NCBI GenBank assembly: GCA_039720395.1
Contig: CM077832.1
Location: 1,116,001-1,180,000, forward strand
Direction: 5' to 3'
DNA: 64,000 bases
DNA from: Liquidambar formosana
Taxonomy: Eukaryota; Streptophyta; Magnoliopsida; Saxifragales; Altingiaceae
The notes under the pieces were generated by a model. It searched no databases. It worked only from the letters and a program-made list of their open reading frames with translations, and was not told where the DNA came from. The stretch's first letter is position 1. The number at the start of each line of letters is the position of its first letter. The position numbers were made by a program, and so were the translations under genes. Below are positions 26,159 through 38,141 of the stretch, piece by piece.

Positions 26159-29100
26159 TCAGCTACTCGAAGAAGGCCCAAAGTACATGCAGATTGGTGG
26201 ATTAATCCTGAAAATAGAGAGGATTGCTGATGGTATTGTCCAAATTCCATCACCGCATATTAAACCCGACGCAACTGCTCCTGCATAATCTTCTGAATCC
26301 TTCCGATTTATTCGTTCCCACACAAACAATATCACAGTACCAACGAACATGTCAATTGCAAAGTAAGCTCCAATATAAAATGGGACTGCCATTGCCATTG
26401 GTATAGGAATAAATTGCGAGATCTTTGTTGGGGTCACGTCCCTTAGAAGGTTTACTACCACAGCAGCCACAAAGAACCCACAACATATCGCAAGGCAATG
26501 CTTGGGTAGCTCAGAGAAGCCCTCAATTCCTAGAATCGCCATTTCTCTGAATATAACAGCATATGGTGCTTTGTACGGACCATCAGGGGATCCAATATCA
26601 AAAGCAGTCCAATACATCCAGAAAGTAAGTGGAGCAATGACACAACCCATGGCTGTTCCTACTAACTGGCTTACAAACATAGACTTAGCCGATGATAGAG
26701 TGAGGTAACCAGTCTTGAAATCTTGCATAAGATCGGCTGCAGTGGCGACAATGGTCATCATAACCCCACAAGCCACCAACCCAGCTATAACCCCGCCATT
26801 GGAGCCAACCAGTGATGCAATGATGAAAAGACCTATCTTTCCATAAGTTGAAGCCAAACTCCAGTCTGTGAGCCCAGTGCCATAGGAGTTACAGAACGCA
26901 AGGGCAGGGGCAATAATATATGAGCAAAGAACCAAATACCACTTCAGGGGTGGAAAAATCATTGGTATTGTTGCAGTAGATATTGCAGCCAGGCCCACAT
27001 ACCCAGAAGCCGCAAACCAGGAGGGTATCCTGTCTTTGAGAAATATCTCATCTCTTTTTCTTTGCTCCATTAGTAATTTGGAACTATCACTATCTGCCAA
27101 ATCATGCATTACAACAATTAATTGCCAGCAGAGGTTGAGGTTTCTAACAAACAAGAAACATGCACGACTGTCTATGCATTTTGCACTCCAAAAGAATTTA
27201 AAAACATTAACAGAAACAAGTGAAATGTAAGAAACAATCTTATTCTCCATTGACATAACTCCAATGAAGGCCTGGAACCCTATATTGCTCACCTAGAACC
27301 TCCTGCACTGTGGGAAGGTTTTTCTGTTTACTGCTGCTGTTGCGCATTTCCTTAGCAGTTATTGCGATTATCTTGATCAAATTGTAAAGACCATCCCCAA
27401 GGATAAGGGATATAGCGATGAAAACCTGCAAACAAGAGATGGGTATAAAAATCCACTTTCAAGCCTAGTTATATGAATAGATATTTCACCAAGGCAGAAA
27501 TCAAACAAAATAACACATGAAAAATCTACTATGTTTACAGCGTTCAAGTTAATTCCATAAGGGACTTTATGTAGCAATTCTCTTCCCATCGAACAACTTC
27601 TAAATGTATCAAATAATAACCAAGTATTAGTTGAAACAAACTATTAAAACTAGTGAGTCCAAAATTTGTGATAAAGTCCCCTAGGTGTCTGCTTCCAACA
27701 CTTTGAAGCACAAGCCTCAAGTGGCAGTGAGCCACATATATCTCCAGACTGTACCTTGAGGTGTGTTTTCTTGACACACTAAAGATATAATCTACAAAAT
27801 CCATCTACAATTATGAACTTAGGATCAAAGCACTGAGGTTGTTTACTTTAGATAAAAAGATCAGCCATACCTTATATCCATAAAGACCTTTAAAATCATT
27901 GCTACCAAGATCAGCCGGATACCAATCCCCAGCATGTTGGGAAATAAAGGGCCAGAGAAAACCCCATGATATAATTGCCCCAAGAAGAACTGAGCAATTG
28001 ACTATGTGAGGACAAATAAGACCACACCCAACGTAAGTCGGACTGAAGTCAAAATAAAACCTGCATGAAGGTAGTAATGTTAATCACAGGCAATATCACC
28101 ACTATATATCAGTCATGATATCAGCAATGCCGTGCCTGATATCTTATGAAAGAATAAATGTACTCTCTATAATCTATATGCACAAAAAAACCTATATTGA
28201 AACACCTCAAGCAAAATGAAACACACGCACACACACATGCTAAGATAAAGCTTGACAACACATCATGCTCATTTATTCTAAGAGGCCCCATCAAGTAACT
28301 TCATCATCAGCAAGAAGAATTGCATTCTCTATAACCACTTCATAGTGCTTAGCACGTAGCCACGTACCATCCAGACGAATGGCTTACCAATACATTGCTC
28401 ACCAAGGTTTATAGTTAGATTGCTGCTATTCTCATCACCACTTTTACCATCTCCCATCAACCACCTAACGTGGCGTGTGACGTGACAATGTCATGTCAGC
28501 TCAACAGGTGACATGGCATGCCATGTCGCCCACCACATCAACAAAACAAACATATTAGTGCTAACATGGCTAGTAACATGGTAAACCACGCATCATGAGA
28601 CCCGCCACATCAACAAAACAAATATATTAGTGCCGACATGGCTAATGACATGACACATCATGTCAATCATTGTGATGACATGACATTGCCACATCACCCG
28701 TCACATCAGGCGGTTGATGGAAGATGGTAAAAATGGTAATGAGACTAGCATTTTCCTCATAGTTATTCTACAAGAAAATGTTTACCTTCCTGTCAATTTT
28801 CTTGTGTGGGTCCCATCCCATGTGAGATGGATGGAAAGGGAGGTAAGAAAATTGATGAGGAGAACGGCTCTGCCCTATTTTATATGATGAGTAAACTTCA
28901 AGACACTACCTTTGTTGAGCATGGCAAAATACCACCACAGGAATGGCTTGGTTACTACCCCCTGCACTAAGGCAATAGTAACCTAAGTCATTAGGTTGTC
29001 AATATATACTGTATATCCCTTAAGAGCTGCAACTTGGGGGGTTTTTCCCTTTTTTTATTTTTTATTTTATTTCTTTTGGGGGGGGGGGGGGGGGTGGCAA

Positions 29101-30366
29101 GTGTTTGTGTTGGAGAATAAACATAAAAACAAAAAGCACAAGACCCTTACGTATTCTTGAAGAGCATCAAGCCAAGGGTGGGGAAATTATCAAATCCACA
29201 AGAATCCCCAATACCACTGAAGAACCACTTAAAACAGCTCCAACACAAACTTATGCTTAGATATTTTCCAAGACAACTGACTTGCTTCCTGTAAAAATTC
29301 ATACAATAGATATTTAATAAGAGCGTAAGCAACTGCAATGATCAAACAAGAGGTGACGGCAAGAGAAATGATGGCATGAAAATAGAATACCCTGGCCGTG
29401 TATGTGCTATTATAAAGCACTATCTTCATTATCTAAACATGTCCAAAAGCGTTTTAAGTTTTTGTCATAGACTCATACTAAGAGACAAGATTCTTATGTT
29501 TTATAATTTAAACCTGTTTGATTATATTAGAATAGAAACTGAATTTTTTTTTTCCTCTTTGTAATGCTTCTTTGAAAGCCTTAGTGCTTCGAGGTCTTTT
29601 TTTCAATGTGTATCAGGTTATAACTGTTCCAGACTGCTACATGAAATCAAAAGGCCTCAAATGGGGAACGATGTACATGAAAAATTGATATTCAAGATGT
29701 GCAGAGAGTAATGTTTATGGTTCTTCAGAGATACTGCTCCTTCTGAAGGGTTAACCTTTTACCATGTGATTTTTCACATATAACCACTTCTCTTATTCTC
29801 TATCCATTCTCCATGATTCGTTTCCATTTCTCTTAAAAGACATGATTCTGGGTACTTTTCCCCCATCATTTTACACCAGGAGGAACTATATCAAAATCTA
29901 AAAACAACAAAGAACTTTGAAGGTCTGTAGCTTACCCTGCAAGCTCAGCTCCTGTTTTTGTGTGGAAGCTATTTATCAACATTGCAGTGGCTGTCCCACT
30001 GGGGTATGTAAGCTTATAATCCATTACCATAACCTGAAAAATACCCATAAAAAAAGAAAGGAATGAGAAGATAAGTCAGAACAGAAATGCCAATCATTGT
30101 TGTCAACTGGCTTGCCAAGACTAAATGCCAATTTTTGTAATGGGGTTTAGACAAAAGAAGACACACAAATTTCACTTCTTAGGTTAAAAATCTGATAAAA
30201 CAAACACCTAGAGATTTACATAAAAATTATAAACCACAAATCAATCTCTTTATTTTTAAGTGCACAGAAATAATGAAGCACAAAAAATTTATCTAGCCTA
30301 AGATTTATATTAACATTGACTCATTCCTCCTACAAGTTAGGGCTAAAGAAAATTAAAGAATTTAAC

Positions 30367-30405
<39 letters not shown>

Positions 30406-33314
30406 CTTTGGGTTTAAAGAACAATTCAATTTTAAATCATTTTTTACTGGGACTAATAAAACCAAAATTACAGCAGGTAACATTCAACCCCAGAGGACCA
30501 ATCCACTGAATCAATGGCTAGATAAAAAATCGTCAACCAAATTTAGGAACACAAGATTAGATTTATGCTAAAAGAACATAAATTTAACCCATGTCAAACT
30601 TATCATTTGCATCCATATGAGCAATTTCATTGAACTATCCAAAAATAATAATAATAAATGATGTTGACGTGTCTGGAAATACCTTACGAAGTGGAACAAG
30701 ACTAAAAAGCCCAAGGAAACTGACGACAAACATAAAACCGATCATCCACCCCAAGGCTGGGTTCTTAACATCTTCTGCTCGGTTAGCCGGGTAATCAACA
30801 CCAATAAGTTGGTATGTTCTCTCATCCATTGCTATCATATATGAGCCAAATCCCCCTGTCAACAATTGAATGTTGAGGAAATATATCAAACTCGAAAAAC
30901 ATAATATGCAAAAGACAGTTAGAAAATATTATGGCAAACAACTTCTTACAATTAGAAAATGCTAGAGATGTCAGAAAAATAAAACCAGTTCATAAAGTGG
31001 CATAAGGGGAACGATGATAACAATTTTCAAATGAGAATGAGAATACATAGAAGCACTTATCTAAAAATAATTCATTTTTCATAACTACACACACACACAC
31101 ACACACACACTATAAAACTTACACAATAATAATTGAGCAATTATTTTTTTGGATAAAGTAATGAATTATTATTAACAAAAGGGCGCAAAAAGCACCAAAA
31201 CAAAAGGCCAGCGGCCCCTGTACACAGGCAGCATACAGCAAGCTAAAGGGTTAGACTATTCAATTAAAATAATAATTGAGCAATTATGGCCACTTCAAGG
31301 TGCAGAATTCCACATATGCCTCTTAAAAGGGGCTAAATCATTCTAATTCCTAGACAAAATTTCAAAAAAACACTCACTTTCTTTCATTGTATGTTGCATG
31401 TTAATAATCAAGTCAATACTCAATACGATAGGTCAATAGGTTTCTCCAGAATTGATTTCCACCAATAACTACATTTTCGTTGGTCACTTCCTTACAGTAA
31501 CCAAACTGTACCATTTACTTGTTCATCTATTTTCATGTGGGGTCATAATATTCCTTCCCCATGGAGGAGGGATATTTTCCTAACCTCTGGCTTTTATAAA
31601 ACTCTCAATTAAACCTACAAACTCTATCATAGAAAAGTGCAGTGGTACCAATAGATAAGAACCTGTCGATGGAAGAAAAGAATCACCGTCTGTTATTAGT
31701 AATTTTAACGATATGGACACTGTGAGAGGGTCAAACTCCATATATGCATAAATTTCTTGAGAGGTGAGGGGGGAAATTCCTCTTGCTCAGCACAGTTCCA
31801 ATAAGTTTCTCTCCTTTTTCTCACATTGCACACTGAACACTTACAACCAAACCAGAATAACAACAAACCACTAGTAATTATTTCAACAACAGCCACCCTT
31901 CCACTTGTCACTACCTTACAACAACTAACCCCTATACAACAATAAGAATCATTACAGTCATTCTATTTAGTCAATCAACCATAATTTTTTTAATTGCATT
32001 TTTCATTTCAAAACATAATACACTTGAAACTTCTTAATGCGTGCTTTTAACATTAAGGTTACAGACTTACAGGTTATGATGAATAGCATAGTCCATCCAC
32101 ATCTATGATCATTAGGACCAGGAAGTAGAAAGCATATAGAATCTTTAAAAAAATTTATTTATAGTTGACCTATACCAAACAACCAAGCCTCATTCCCCAC
32201 TACATGGGGTCAGCTACATGTATCTTTTTATGACATTACGTTCTATCAATGGCCATATTTGTTATTAAATCTTTGGCACACATGTCCTTTCTCACCACTT
32301 CTAACCATGTTATTTTGGACCTTCATCGATTTATAGTTGTAATTTAATAATGTAACAATATATGTGTAATTCAATTGCTATTAATTACTAAACCATTTTC
32401 TACCGCAGATCTTAGTTAGCTAATCTTTACAGTTAACAACTATTGTCATTTCAAATATAATTTTTTTTTAATCAAAAAAGAAAAGATTTTTTATAATATT
32501 AAATGATTGCTATTTTCTTTCAAAGTAAAAACTTTTAAAAGCGAAGGCGTGATCTAAGAAAAGAAATCTAAATAAGAAAGTTCCAAGATAAACCTCCTGA
32601 AGAGGTTCAAAAGCATAGCTTCCCATACAAAGCGCAAATTGAAGCCTCTAGTAGATACAATATCGAACCAATCTTAGTTACCATGAAGGAGTAAAATCTC
32701 CCATCTTCAAAGGAATCACCACACATAAATGCCTTTAGGATTCAATAACTATCCACACACGTAGCATGCTAGCATGTGCATCATCTTACTACCCTAGACA
32801 AACTGACAAACTACCCTTCTTAGAATAACCAATCGAATCATTATTTTCTCCAAAAGATAACTACACTTCCATTATTCCCGTTCATGCATCCGAACAAAAG
32901 TGGAAGAGTAAAACATAGAATTAAATCATGATGACGTATGCAACAAAAACATGGATCACAAGGTTCACTAACCGAAAGGAGATCACGACGAATCACAACT
33001 AAAAATTACATCATAAAATTTAAGTCCTGCAGCTTGCATACAAACCTTGGATATACTCCAACAAATCAAAGCCAAACAAGAATCACAATCCACAAAATTT
33101 CAGGAAATTAAATGCATACACACACACACACACACACACTCAAAAATGTTGACCAGCAGGAATTTCATCTGTAACACAAATCGCAGCCATTGATCATGTG
33201 TGCGTGACCAGATGCAACAATCATGCGCTCATGATCAACAGCTGCAATTTGTATCGCGGATGAAAATTCCTGCTCAACATCACGCAGGTGAACATGCCTC
33301 TGTATCTATGTGTA

Positions 33315-33383
<69 letters not shown>

Positions 33384-34009
33384 CAAATGAATCAGATTTC
33401 ATTACGCTTCCGTTTGGTTGCTAAGAAAACGTGGGCAAATCTATGAGAAACAAAAATTTGAAAAAACAAAACTCCAATCAACTCAGCCTAAGACAGCTAT
33501 TTCGCTGTTGTAAGTTGAGCTTTTCATTTCTGGCAAACCAAAACAACATAAGCAAAAGACACAAAATTTTCCCCTCCTCAGTTTTCTCGGGAACCAAACA
33601 CAGGGTAAAGCAGAGAATAAAAAAAGTTACCGCTAAATGCGAGGCCATAACAAGCGACGACACAGGTCTGGATAACAGTGTTCTCCTGTCTAGTAAACGG
33701 CTGAACCGAAAACCCTAACCTCGACAAAAACCCAGTCCACGACTTGATGAAGAAGAAGCCCAGCAACCCAGCGCCCACATTCAGAGACGGAATAATCCCG
33801 ACCGTCAAATTGAGCTTATGCGTGATGATACAAAACAGAGTCCCCAACACAGCACTCGCCACCAACCCTCTGACCGTGATCTGATCCTTCCATTCAGGAA
33901 TTTTCTCCGACGAGTCGGAATCGACGTCGTCCCCGATCTTCTGCGATTCGAGAAGCAACGGCTCCGATATCTCGACGGCGGCGGAGGCGGTGGTGTTTTC
34001 CGTCCGCAT
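26159..34009 (-). CDS. YSL6: YSL6-type metal-nicotianamine transporter, seven exons
   Basis: Oligopeptide-transporter superfamily, Yellow Stripe-Like group. YSLs move metal-nicotianamine complexes across membranes; Arabidopsis YSL4/YSL6 have been placed in internal membranes (chloroplast envelope or vacuole/ER) with roles in iron and manganese handling. Exons on the minus strand: 34009-33631, 30855-30683, 30033-29936, 29288-29151, 28060-27871, 27425-27293, 27093-26159. All introns are GT-AG and frames join exactly to 681 residues plus TGA, close to the family length (Arabidopsis ~676). Diagnostic blocks: [13 protein letters not shown] near the N-terminus, [14 protein letters not shown] across exons 1-2, [20 protein letters not shown] in exon 3, [17 protein letters not shown] in exon 4, and [14 protein letters not shown] and [11 protein letters not shown] at the end. 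The protein is multi-spanning throughout with no signal peptide. The gene looks intact; introns 1 and 4 carry small transposons. Confidence 0.95.
28425..28735. mobile_element. Foldback MITE in YSL6 intron 4
   Basis: Left end TGCTATTCTCATCACCACTT and right end AATGGTAATGAGACTAGCA are inverted complements over about 40 bp, extending through ACCATCTCCCATCAACC. The interior has a roughly 80-bp direct repeat with CCACATCAACAAAACAAA followed by ACATGGCTA (near 28533 and 28607). No TSD was found, so the superfamily is unassigned. Confidence 0.6.
29081..29094. repeat. Poly(G) tract in YSL6 intron 4
   Basis: A G run of roughly 14 or more bases between 29078 and 29095, unusual in this AT-rich intron. 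Length may be imprecise in assembly. Confidence 0.8.
30371..30403. repeat. (CT)n microsatellite in YSL6 intron 2
   Basis: About 33 bp of uninterrupted CT repeat, within intron 2 (30034-30682). Confidence 0.95.
31145..31267 (-). mobile_element. 5'-truncated LINE 3' end with 20-bp TSD (YSL6 intron 1)
   Basis: A 123-bp insertion flanked by perfect AATAATAATTGAGCAATTAT duplications (31125-31144 and 31268-31287). It begins with a T run on the plus strand, the poly(A) tail of a minus-strand element. The sequence just inside the tail (GGATAAAGTAATGAATTATT) resembles the 3' ends of plant L1-type LINEs. Long TSD, A tail and 5' truncation together indicate target-primed reverse transcription. Confidence 0.88.
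32165..32330 (-). mobile_element. RTE-type LINE 3' fragment (YSL6 intron 1)
   Basis: Contains AAGCCTCATTCCCCACTACA followed by TGGGGTCAGCTACATG, whose minus-strand reading matches the common 3' end of plant RTE-type LINEs (GTGGGG...GAGGCTTGGTTG). Ends are not defined and no TSD was read. Confidence 0.5.
33308..33382. repeat. Compound microsatellite (GT)n(AT)n(GA)n
   Basis: Three adjoining dinucleotide runs lie in intron 1 of YSL6, about 250 bp from the exon 1 splice donor. Confidence 0.95.
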
Positions 34010-35529
34010 GGTGTGAATTGTGCTGTAGCTGTAGGTGGGTTTTTTTCCGAAGATGTGCAGAGATCTAGAGGGATGATGATATATGGGTTTGGGGCAATGG
34101 AATGGGATTGGTCATGGGGTGAGGTGCGTCAGACGAAAAAGAACAAAAGAGGTTTGGCTTTGAATGGAGGTTTGGAAAGTTGGGTGAATAAGGATGGGAT
34201 TGAGGATTATGGGGATATGGGTAGGTGCCTTATTGTGAGAAGCAACCGCATGTTTGTGATGTAACTTGTAAGGTTTCGCTACTCTTATTGGCCATGGACC
34301 ATGGTTAGGGCGTCGTCCACATGACTGCATTCATTAGAGTCCCCCATTGTTGGACATAATTGCACACATCTCAAGTATTGCTGTGTCGCTATCTAAGATG
34401 ACCCAAAAGGGCTGGAAACGAGTCAAAGCTGAAATTAAATTGTAAGCTGCGAAAACTTAGCTCTATGGATTAAGAAAATAAGATTTGAGTTTTACTCATT
34501 TATATCCCAACAAGATTAAATTTGAGATTGTAATCTAATTAAAACACTTAGTTTATTTTCGTTTTTATTTTTCCTCAGGAGTTTCTGCAATGTTTACGCA
34601 TTCTACTAAACTTGTTTAACTATTAAAGTATTAACAAACTTATCAAGTTGAGTAATACTTTATTCAAGTCTGATTTGATAAATTAATGAATTTAAATCTA
34701 AGATATGAGTTTGGTTTGTTTGTCAAATCTTTGACCAAGCTTAAATAGACTTTAATTTCAATCCAAACTACAAAGATCTATAAACTAGGGTGAGGAATGT
34801 GCTACATACGTGGTTAATGTTATTTGCCAATTAGTCATGTCAAATTTAGGCTCTCAAAGGTAATGTTATATGTTAAATTATTGCTTATTCACTTGCTACA
34901 AATTGACTATCAACATTATACACATTGACTACCAACTTGGTATCACTGTAATACCTATAATAAACAATGGCAAAACCATCATTTTACTGTAGATGAACAG
35001 TGTTTCTACAGTAAACCCGCTTATTCTATTTTATTATAAAGATATAGAGTTAGATTATAAAATTCTATTATAAAAATGATAAATGGTATAATTACATGAG
35101 TTTGATGTTCTTTTTTCATCAAATGGTGTTTACCCAGAATTTGTTTTCAACTTGACTGGCGAGAGTGGACCCATTGTAACATAAATTTTGCGTAATGTAA
35201 TTGGTAGTATTAGCTCATTATGATTTATATGATAATAACATAGCGTATGTTTTTTTTTTTTTTTTTTTTAGTAAAATGAAAATTGCATTAAGATAGATTA
35301 GTCATACATGGTTCTAGGATATAAAATCCCTCTAGCGTCATTACTTAAAACATAGCACATATCTTAAGTTTCATGTCCAAAATAGTTTTTTGATAAAAAA
35401 AATGGAAGAGTTCATAGGTAAAGGGAATGAAATTACCCTCGTGGAGATGAACATTTTTTATTTTATTTTATTTTTAAAGACCTTTTTAAGTTATGCATCA
35501 ATGCATGTATATTGTTAGGTAATTGTTTA
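34010..35529. other. YSL6 upstream region and intergenic DNA
   Basis: The first ~300 bp above the YSL6 start must hold its 5' UTR and promoter; no TATA box or other defined element was identified. A 148-codon plus-strand frame at 33818-34264 lies antisense to exon 1 and has no domain. From about 34350 the DNA is AT-rich and featureless until the element at 35250. Confidence 0.5.
35249..35347 (-). mobile_element. Probable truncated LINE tail
   Basis: A 21-T run followed by AGTAAAATGAAAATTGCATT, a typical LINE 3' end read on the minus strand. The flanks AACATAGCGTAT and AACATAGCACAT may be an imperfect TSD (10 of 12 positions). Confidence 0.5.
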
Positions 35530-35714
35530 ATGGGTTTTCTTAACATGTGCCCTTAAAGCACATGTTAAGCTGCAATTAATGACCCTATTATTACATTGAG
35601 AAATATGTTTTCACAATTTTCTAAGCATTTTCACATCTTTCCAAGCAACTTTCTCCATTATTTATGCATTTTTACCATTTCCAAGCAATTAATGAGCCAT
35701 GCAATGATGGGGTC

Positions 35715-36313
35715 CAGGGCCGATTCTGAGTTTTTTGAGATCCTAGGCAAACTCTTAAAATGGGCCCTTCATACCCGCCCCTTTTTTTTTTCCTAGTACC
35801 AATATAAAGTTTGTTTGCATATCCCACTGATTTTAATTTCTTAAGATTTTAGAAAAATATAAAAGGTTTTAAAGAAAATTAACAATGTAATCCACTAGAA
35901 AACATCATTTTGAACAACTTTGCATAATAAAGTTTTTCTAAAATCTTTCGTTTAATTGGACTTTTTGGCCAAAAATTAAACATAGATAGTAAATTATCAA
36001 AAAAATCCACTTAAACGAGAATTTTTTTGGAAAAACTTTATTCTACAAAGTTGTTCACAATGATGTTTTCCAGTGGATTATGTAACAAATTTTCATAAAA
36101 ACCTTCTATATTTTTGGTAAAACATTGATAAATAAAAATTAGTGGGATGTGCAAATAAAATTAAGGGGTTGCAATAACCATTTTATTTGGAAAAATAAAA
36201 ATAAAAATTCAGCCTACTACAAGGGTTAGTCCCAAAATGAGGCCCTCATTTTTTAGCCAAAATGTGGGGCCCTAGGTGACTACCTTGCTTGCCTATCCCC
36301 AGAATCGGCCCTG
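35715..36313. mobile_element. hAT-type non-autonomous element, 8-bp TSD, itself interrupted
   Basis: Begins CAGGGCCGATTCTGAG and ends CCAGAATCGGCCCTG, near-perfect terminal inverted repeats. Flanks are ATGGGGTC (35707-35714) and ATTGGGTC (36314-36321), an 8-bp duplication with one mismatch. The interior holds a copy of the Mutator-like foldback family. Confidence 0.83.
35800..36190. mobile_element. Mutator-like foldback MITE, innermost insertion
   Basis: Shares the family core with 9513-9909: ACATCATTTTGAACAACTTT and its inverted partner AAGTTGTTCACAATGATGTT, and the end segment GGGGTTGCAATAACCATT on the right. The left end is worn. It lies within the hAT element at 35715-36313. Confidence 0.72.
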
Positions 36314-36430
36314 ATTGGGTCAATAATTGCAGCTTAACATGTACCCTTAGGACACATGTTTATATGTTAAGAAAACACATCCAGCTTTTTTTCCAACTTT
36401 GCTCTTCTCATTTCTTTTTAGTTTTTATCA

Positions 36431-37012
36431 TGCAGCCCTACTCCTCGACAATTTTGTAGCAGCCAAAGAGGCTTCGATTTTTCTCAATTCATTGGCAAAC
36501 TTAATTGTAATAAGGGGTGAAGTTATGAGTTATCTTAAATGGGGGCACCATGCTATAATTCTGTGAAGTGGGAACTGAAAGCTCGAGAGAATCTCTTTTT
36601 TCTTTGGAAAAATTACTTTTTGGTAATCATATTCTAATATAATACCAAAACAATGATATTTTTTGCCAACTTATTACAAATTGACTATATGTATGCTTCA
36701 AAATAACTATTATCTTCCTATTTTTGGAATTATGTCAACAAGTGATTATTAAATGGTAATTTCTCAATTCTATTTGAACCGGGGCACGTGCCCTAAGGGC
36801 CCCTTGGCTCTGCCACTGATTGTAATTACTAAGAAGCCAAGACATGTCAAGTAGGAAACTACGATAGAACTCAAAAATCTATAGCAGAAGTCACCCACAC
36901 TATCATAAAAGGGTTTCCAACCTATCTTGGGCATTTCCATATAGACTCATATAATAAATTGCAGCTGCAGCTGCAGCTGCACATGCAGATATCATCAACA
37001 TCATGATAGCTT
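36431..37012 (-). pseudogene. Degenerate CASPL exon 3 split by a MITE
   Basis: Minus-strand similarity to exon 3 of the CASPL gene at 51934-52203. It reads MLMISAC, an Ala run, IYYMSLYGN (functional gene: IILLVSACGAATAVYHVSLHGN), then after a one-base insertion GWKPFYDSVGDFC (functional GWKPYCDRVGEFC). The 3' part, around 36436-36511, matches the coding end. A hAT MITE at 36512-36818 separates the two parts. The Ala stretch comes from expansion of a GCTGCA repeat (36960-36980). No exon 1 or 2 is recognisable upstream, so this is a partial, frameshifted duplicate with no likely protein product. Confidence 0.85.
36512..36818. mobile_element. hAT-type MITE inside the CASPL pseudogene
   Basis: Flanked by ATTGTAAT at 36504-36511 and 36819-36826, a perfect 8-bp TSD. 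The right end (TTGGCTCTGCCACTG) inverts to a GCAGAGCCAA-type terminus of the family at 8445-8769; the left end is more worn. The interior (GGGGGCACCATGCTATAATT, then GAAGTGGGAACTGAAAGCT) is clearly related to that copy. Length 307 bp. Confidence 0.87.
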
Positions 37013-37698
37013 ATTAGCCTGAAGAAATCCACAGAGCAGGCAATGAAAAACTCGAGGGTTTGAAAAGCATTCACAGAGACACGTAGCGACGATGACGAAG
37101 ACGACAACGTCTTGTGGTGTTTGGGTAAATGGCAAAATGGTCGAAGGAGGAGCTTATCCAATGTACTGATCAAGAGATTTGGGGCGTATATCACCATTAA
37201 GATGTCCAATATCTTTTCCTTCTCCCTCCAAAAGATGAGGGGTTTGCTTTGTACAACACCAACGAGAGGTTTTTGCGATGTCGATTTGCCACCAGGCGGT
37301 ATCGAAGTGAGGTCTTGAGGGAGAGAGGAGGGGTGAGGGTTAGCGCCGTTGACTTTGAGAGCAGTGAAATCTCGAGATAGGAGAATGCAACGTTGCCGTT
37401 TTGCCGCTCACGGAAGAGTTAACGCCAATAGCATTAAGTCGCTTAAGGATTTGCACGAAACAACCTTGTTTGGCGGCGTTTTACTAGTGAGCCGTCCTAC
37501 GCCTAACTGGGCGACGTTTGTTACGTGTGATTTCCAACTAGAGCACCATGTTGTGATATCTCACAAATGACATGATGAGGTCCGGGATCCGAACGTCGGG
37601 GACAAATGGCATGGCTGGAATAATGCATGTCATTCATGCGCACACGCATGATCCAATCATGTGATTCTTTTGAATGTCCTAGACTTGGTCAAGTTTGT
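37013..37698. other. Region of higher G+C without a recognised gene
   Basis: The stretch 37080-37560 is less AT-rich than its surroundings and holds open frames on both strands (for example 36922-37209 minus and 37349-37570 plus). None has a domain or splice pattern I can name. It could be the remnant of a gene lost by decay. Confidence 0.35.
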
Positions 37699-38141
37699 GG
37701 CACCGTTTGGTTGCATTTTTAAAAGATTTTTTTTTTTTATAAATAGAAAAAGTCAATTTTTATTTTCTTGCTTTTTGCTTTTAAGTAAAAGTAACAAAAT
37801 CAAAAGCACGTTTGGTAAAATTGATTTTGCCGGTAATGTTTTGGATATAATGAGAAACTCTATTAAATTATCGTTGTTAAAAAAAAACCCAAAAACAAAG
37901 CCTAGTACAGACACAACATTTCTCGATCGTAAATTTTTCGACTTAAGATCAAACTCGTCCGAAAGATAAAAATGACTTTTAAAAGCAAATTTTCATTGTT
38001 TTTGCTTAAAATCAAATATTTTGCTTTTTGCTTTCTAGAAGTCCTTTTTAATTCCTCTAATCAAACAGTGATTTTTACTTTTTCAACTTTTTGCTTTTAA
38101 AAGCAAAAAAATTCTTAAAATAAGTGTAACCAAATGGTACC
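37699..38141. mobile_element. MITE with GGYACC...GGTACC ends
   Basis: The left end GGCACCGTTTGGTTGCATTT and right end TAAGTGTAACCAAATGGTACC are inverted complements, and the poly(A/T)-rich arms (TTTTTGCTTTTAA and TTAAAAGCAAAAA types) pair internally. The GTTTGG terminus resembles PIF/Harbinger-type MITEs, but the TSD was not resolved. The solo LTR that follows duplicated its terminal GTACC. Confidence 0.6.

Larger units (their letters stand above)
35530..36380. mobile_element. Outer foldback MITE containing nested insertions
   Basis: The left end reads TTTTCTTAACATGTGCCC, then ACATGTTAAGCTGCAATTAA. The right end carries the inverted counterpart TTGCAGCTTAACATGTACCC, then ATATGTTAAGAAAACACA. 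The arms are separated by the hAT-type element at 35715-36313, so this element is the oldest of a nested set. No TSD was read. Confidence 0.7.

Noticed and set aside
33818..34264. 148-codon plus-strand open frame
   Set aside because: It lies antisense to YSL6 exon 1 and its upstream region, and looks like a shadow of that coding sequence.
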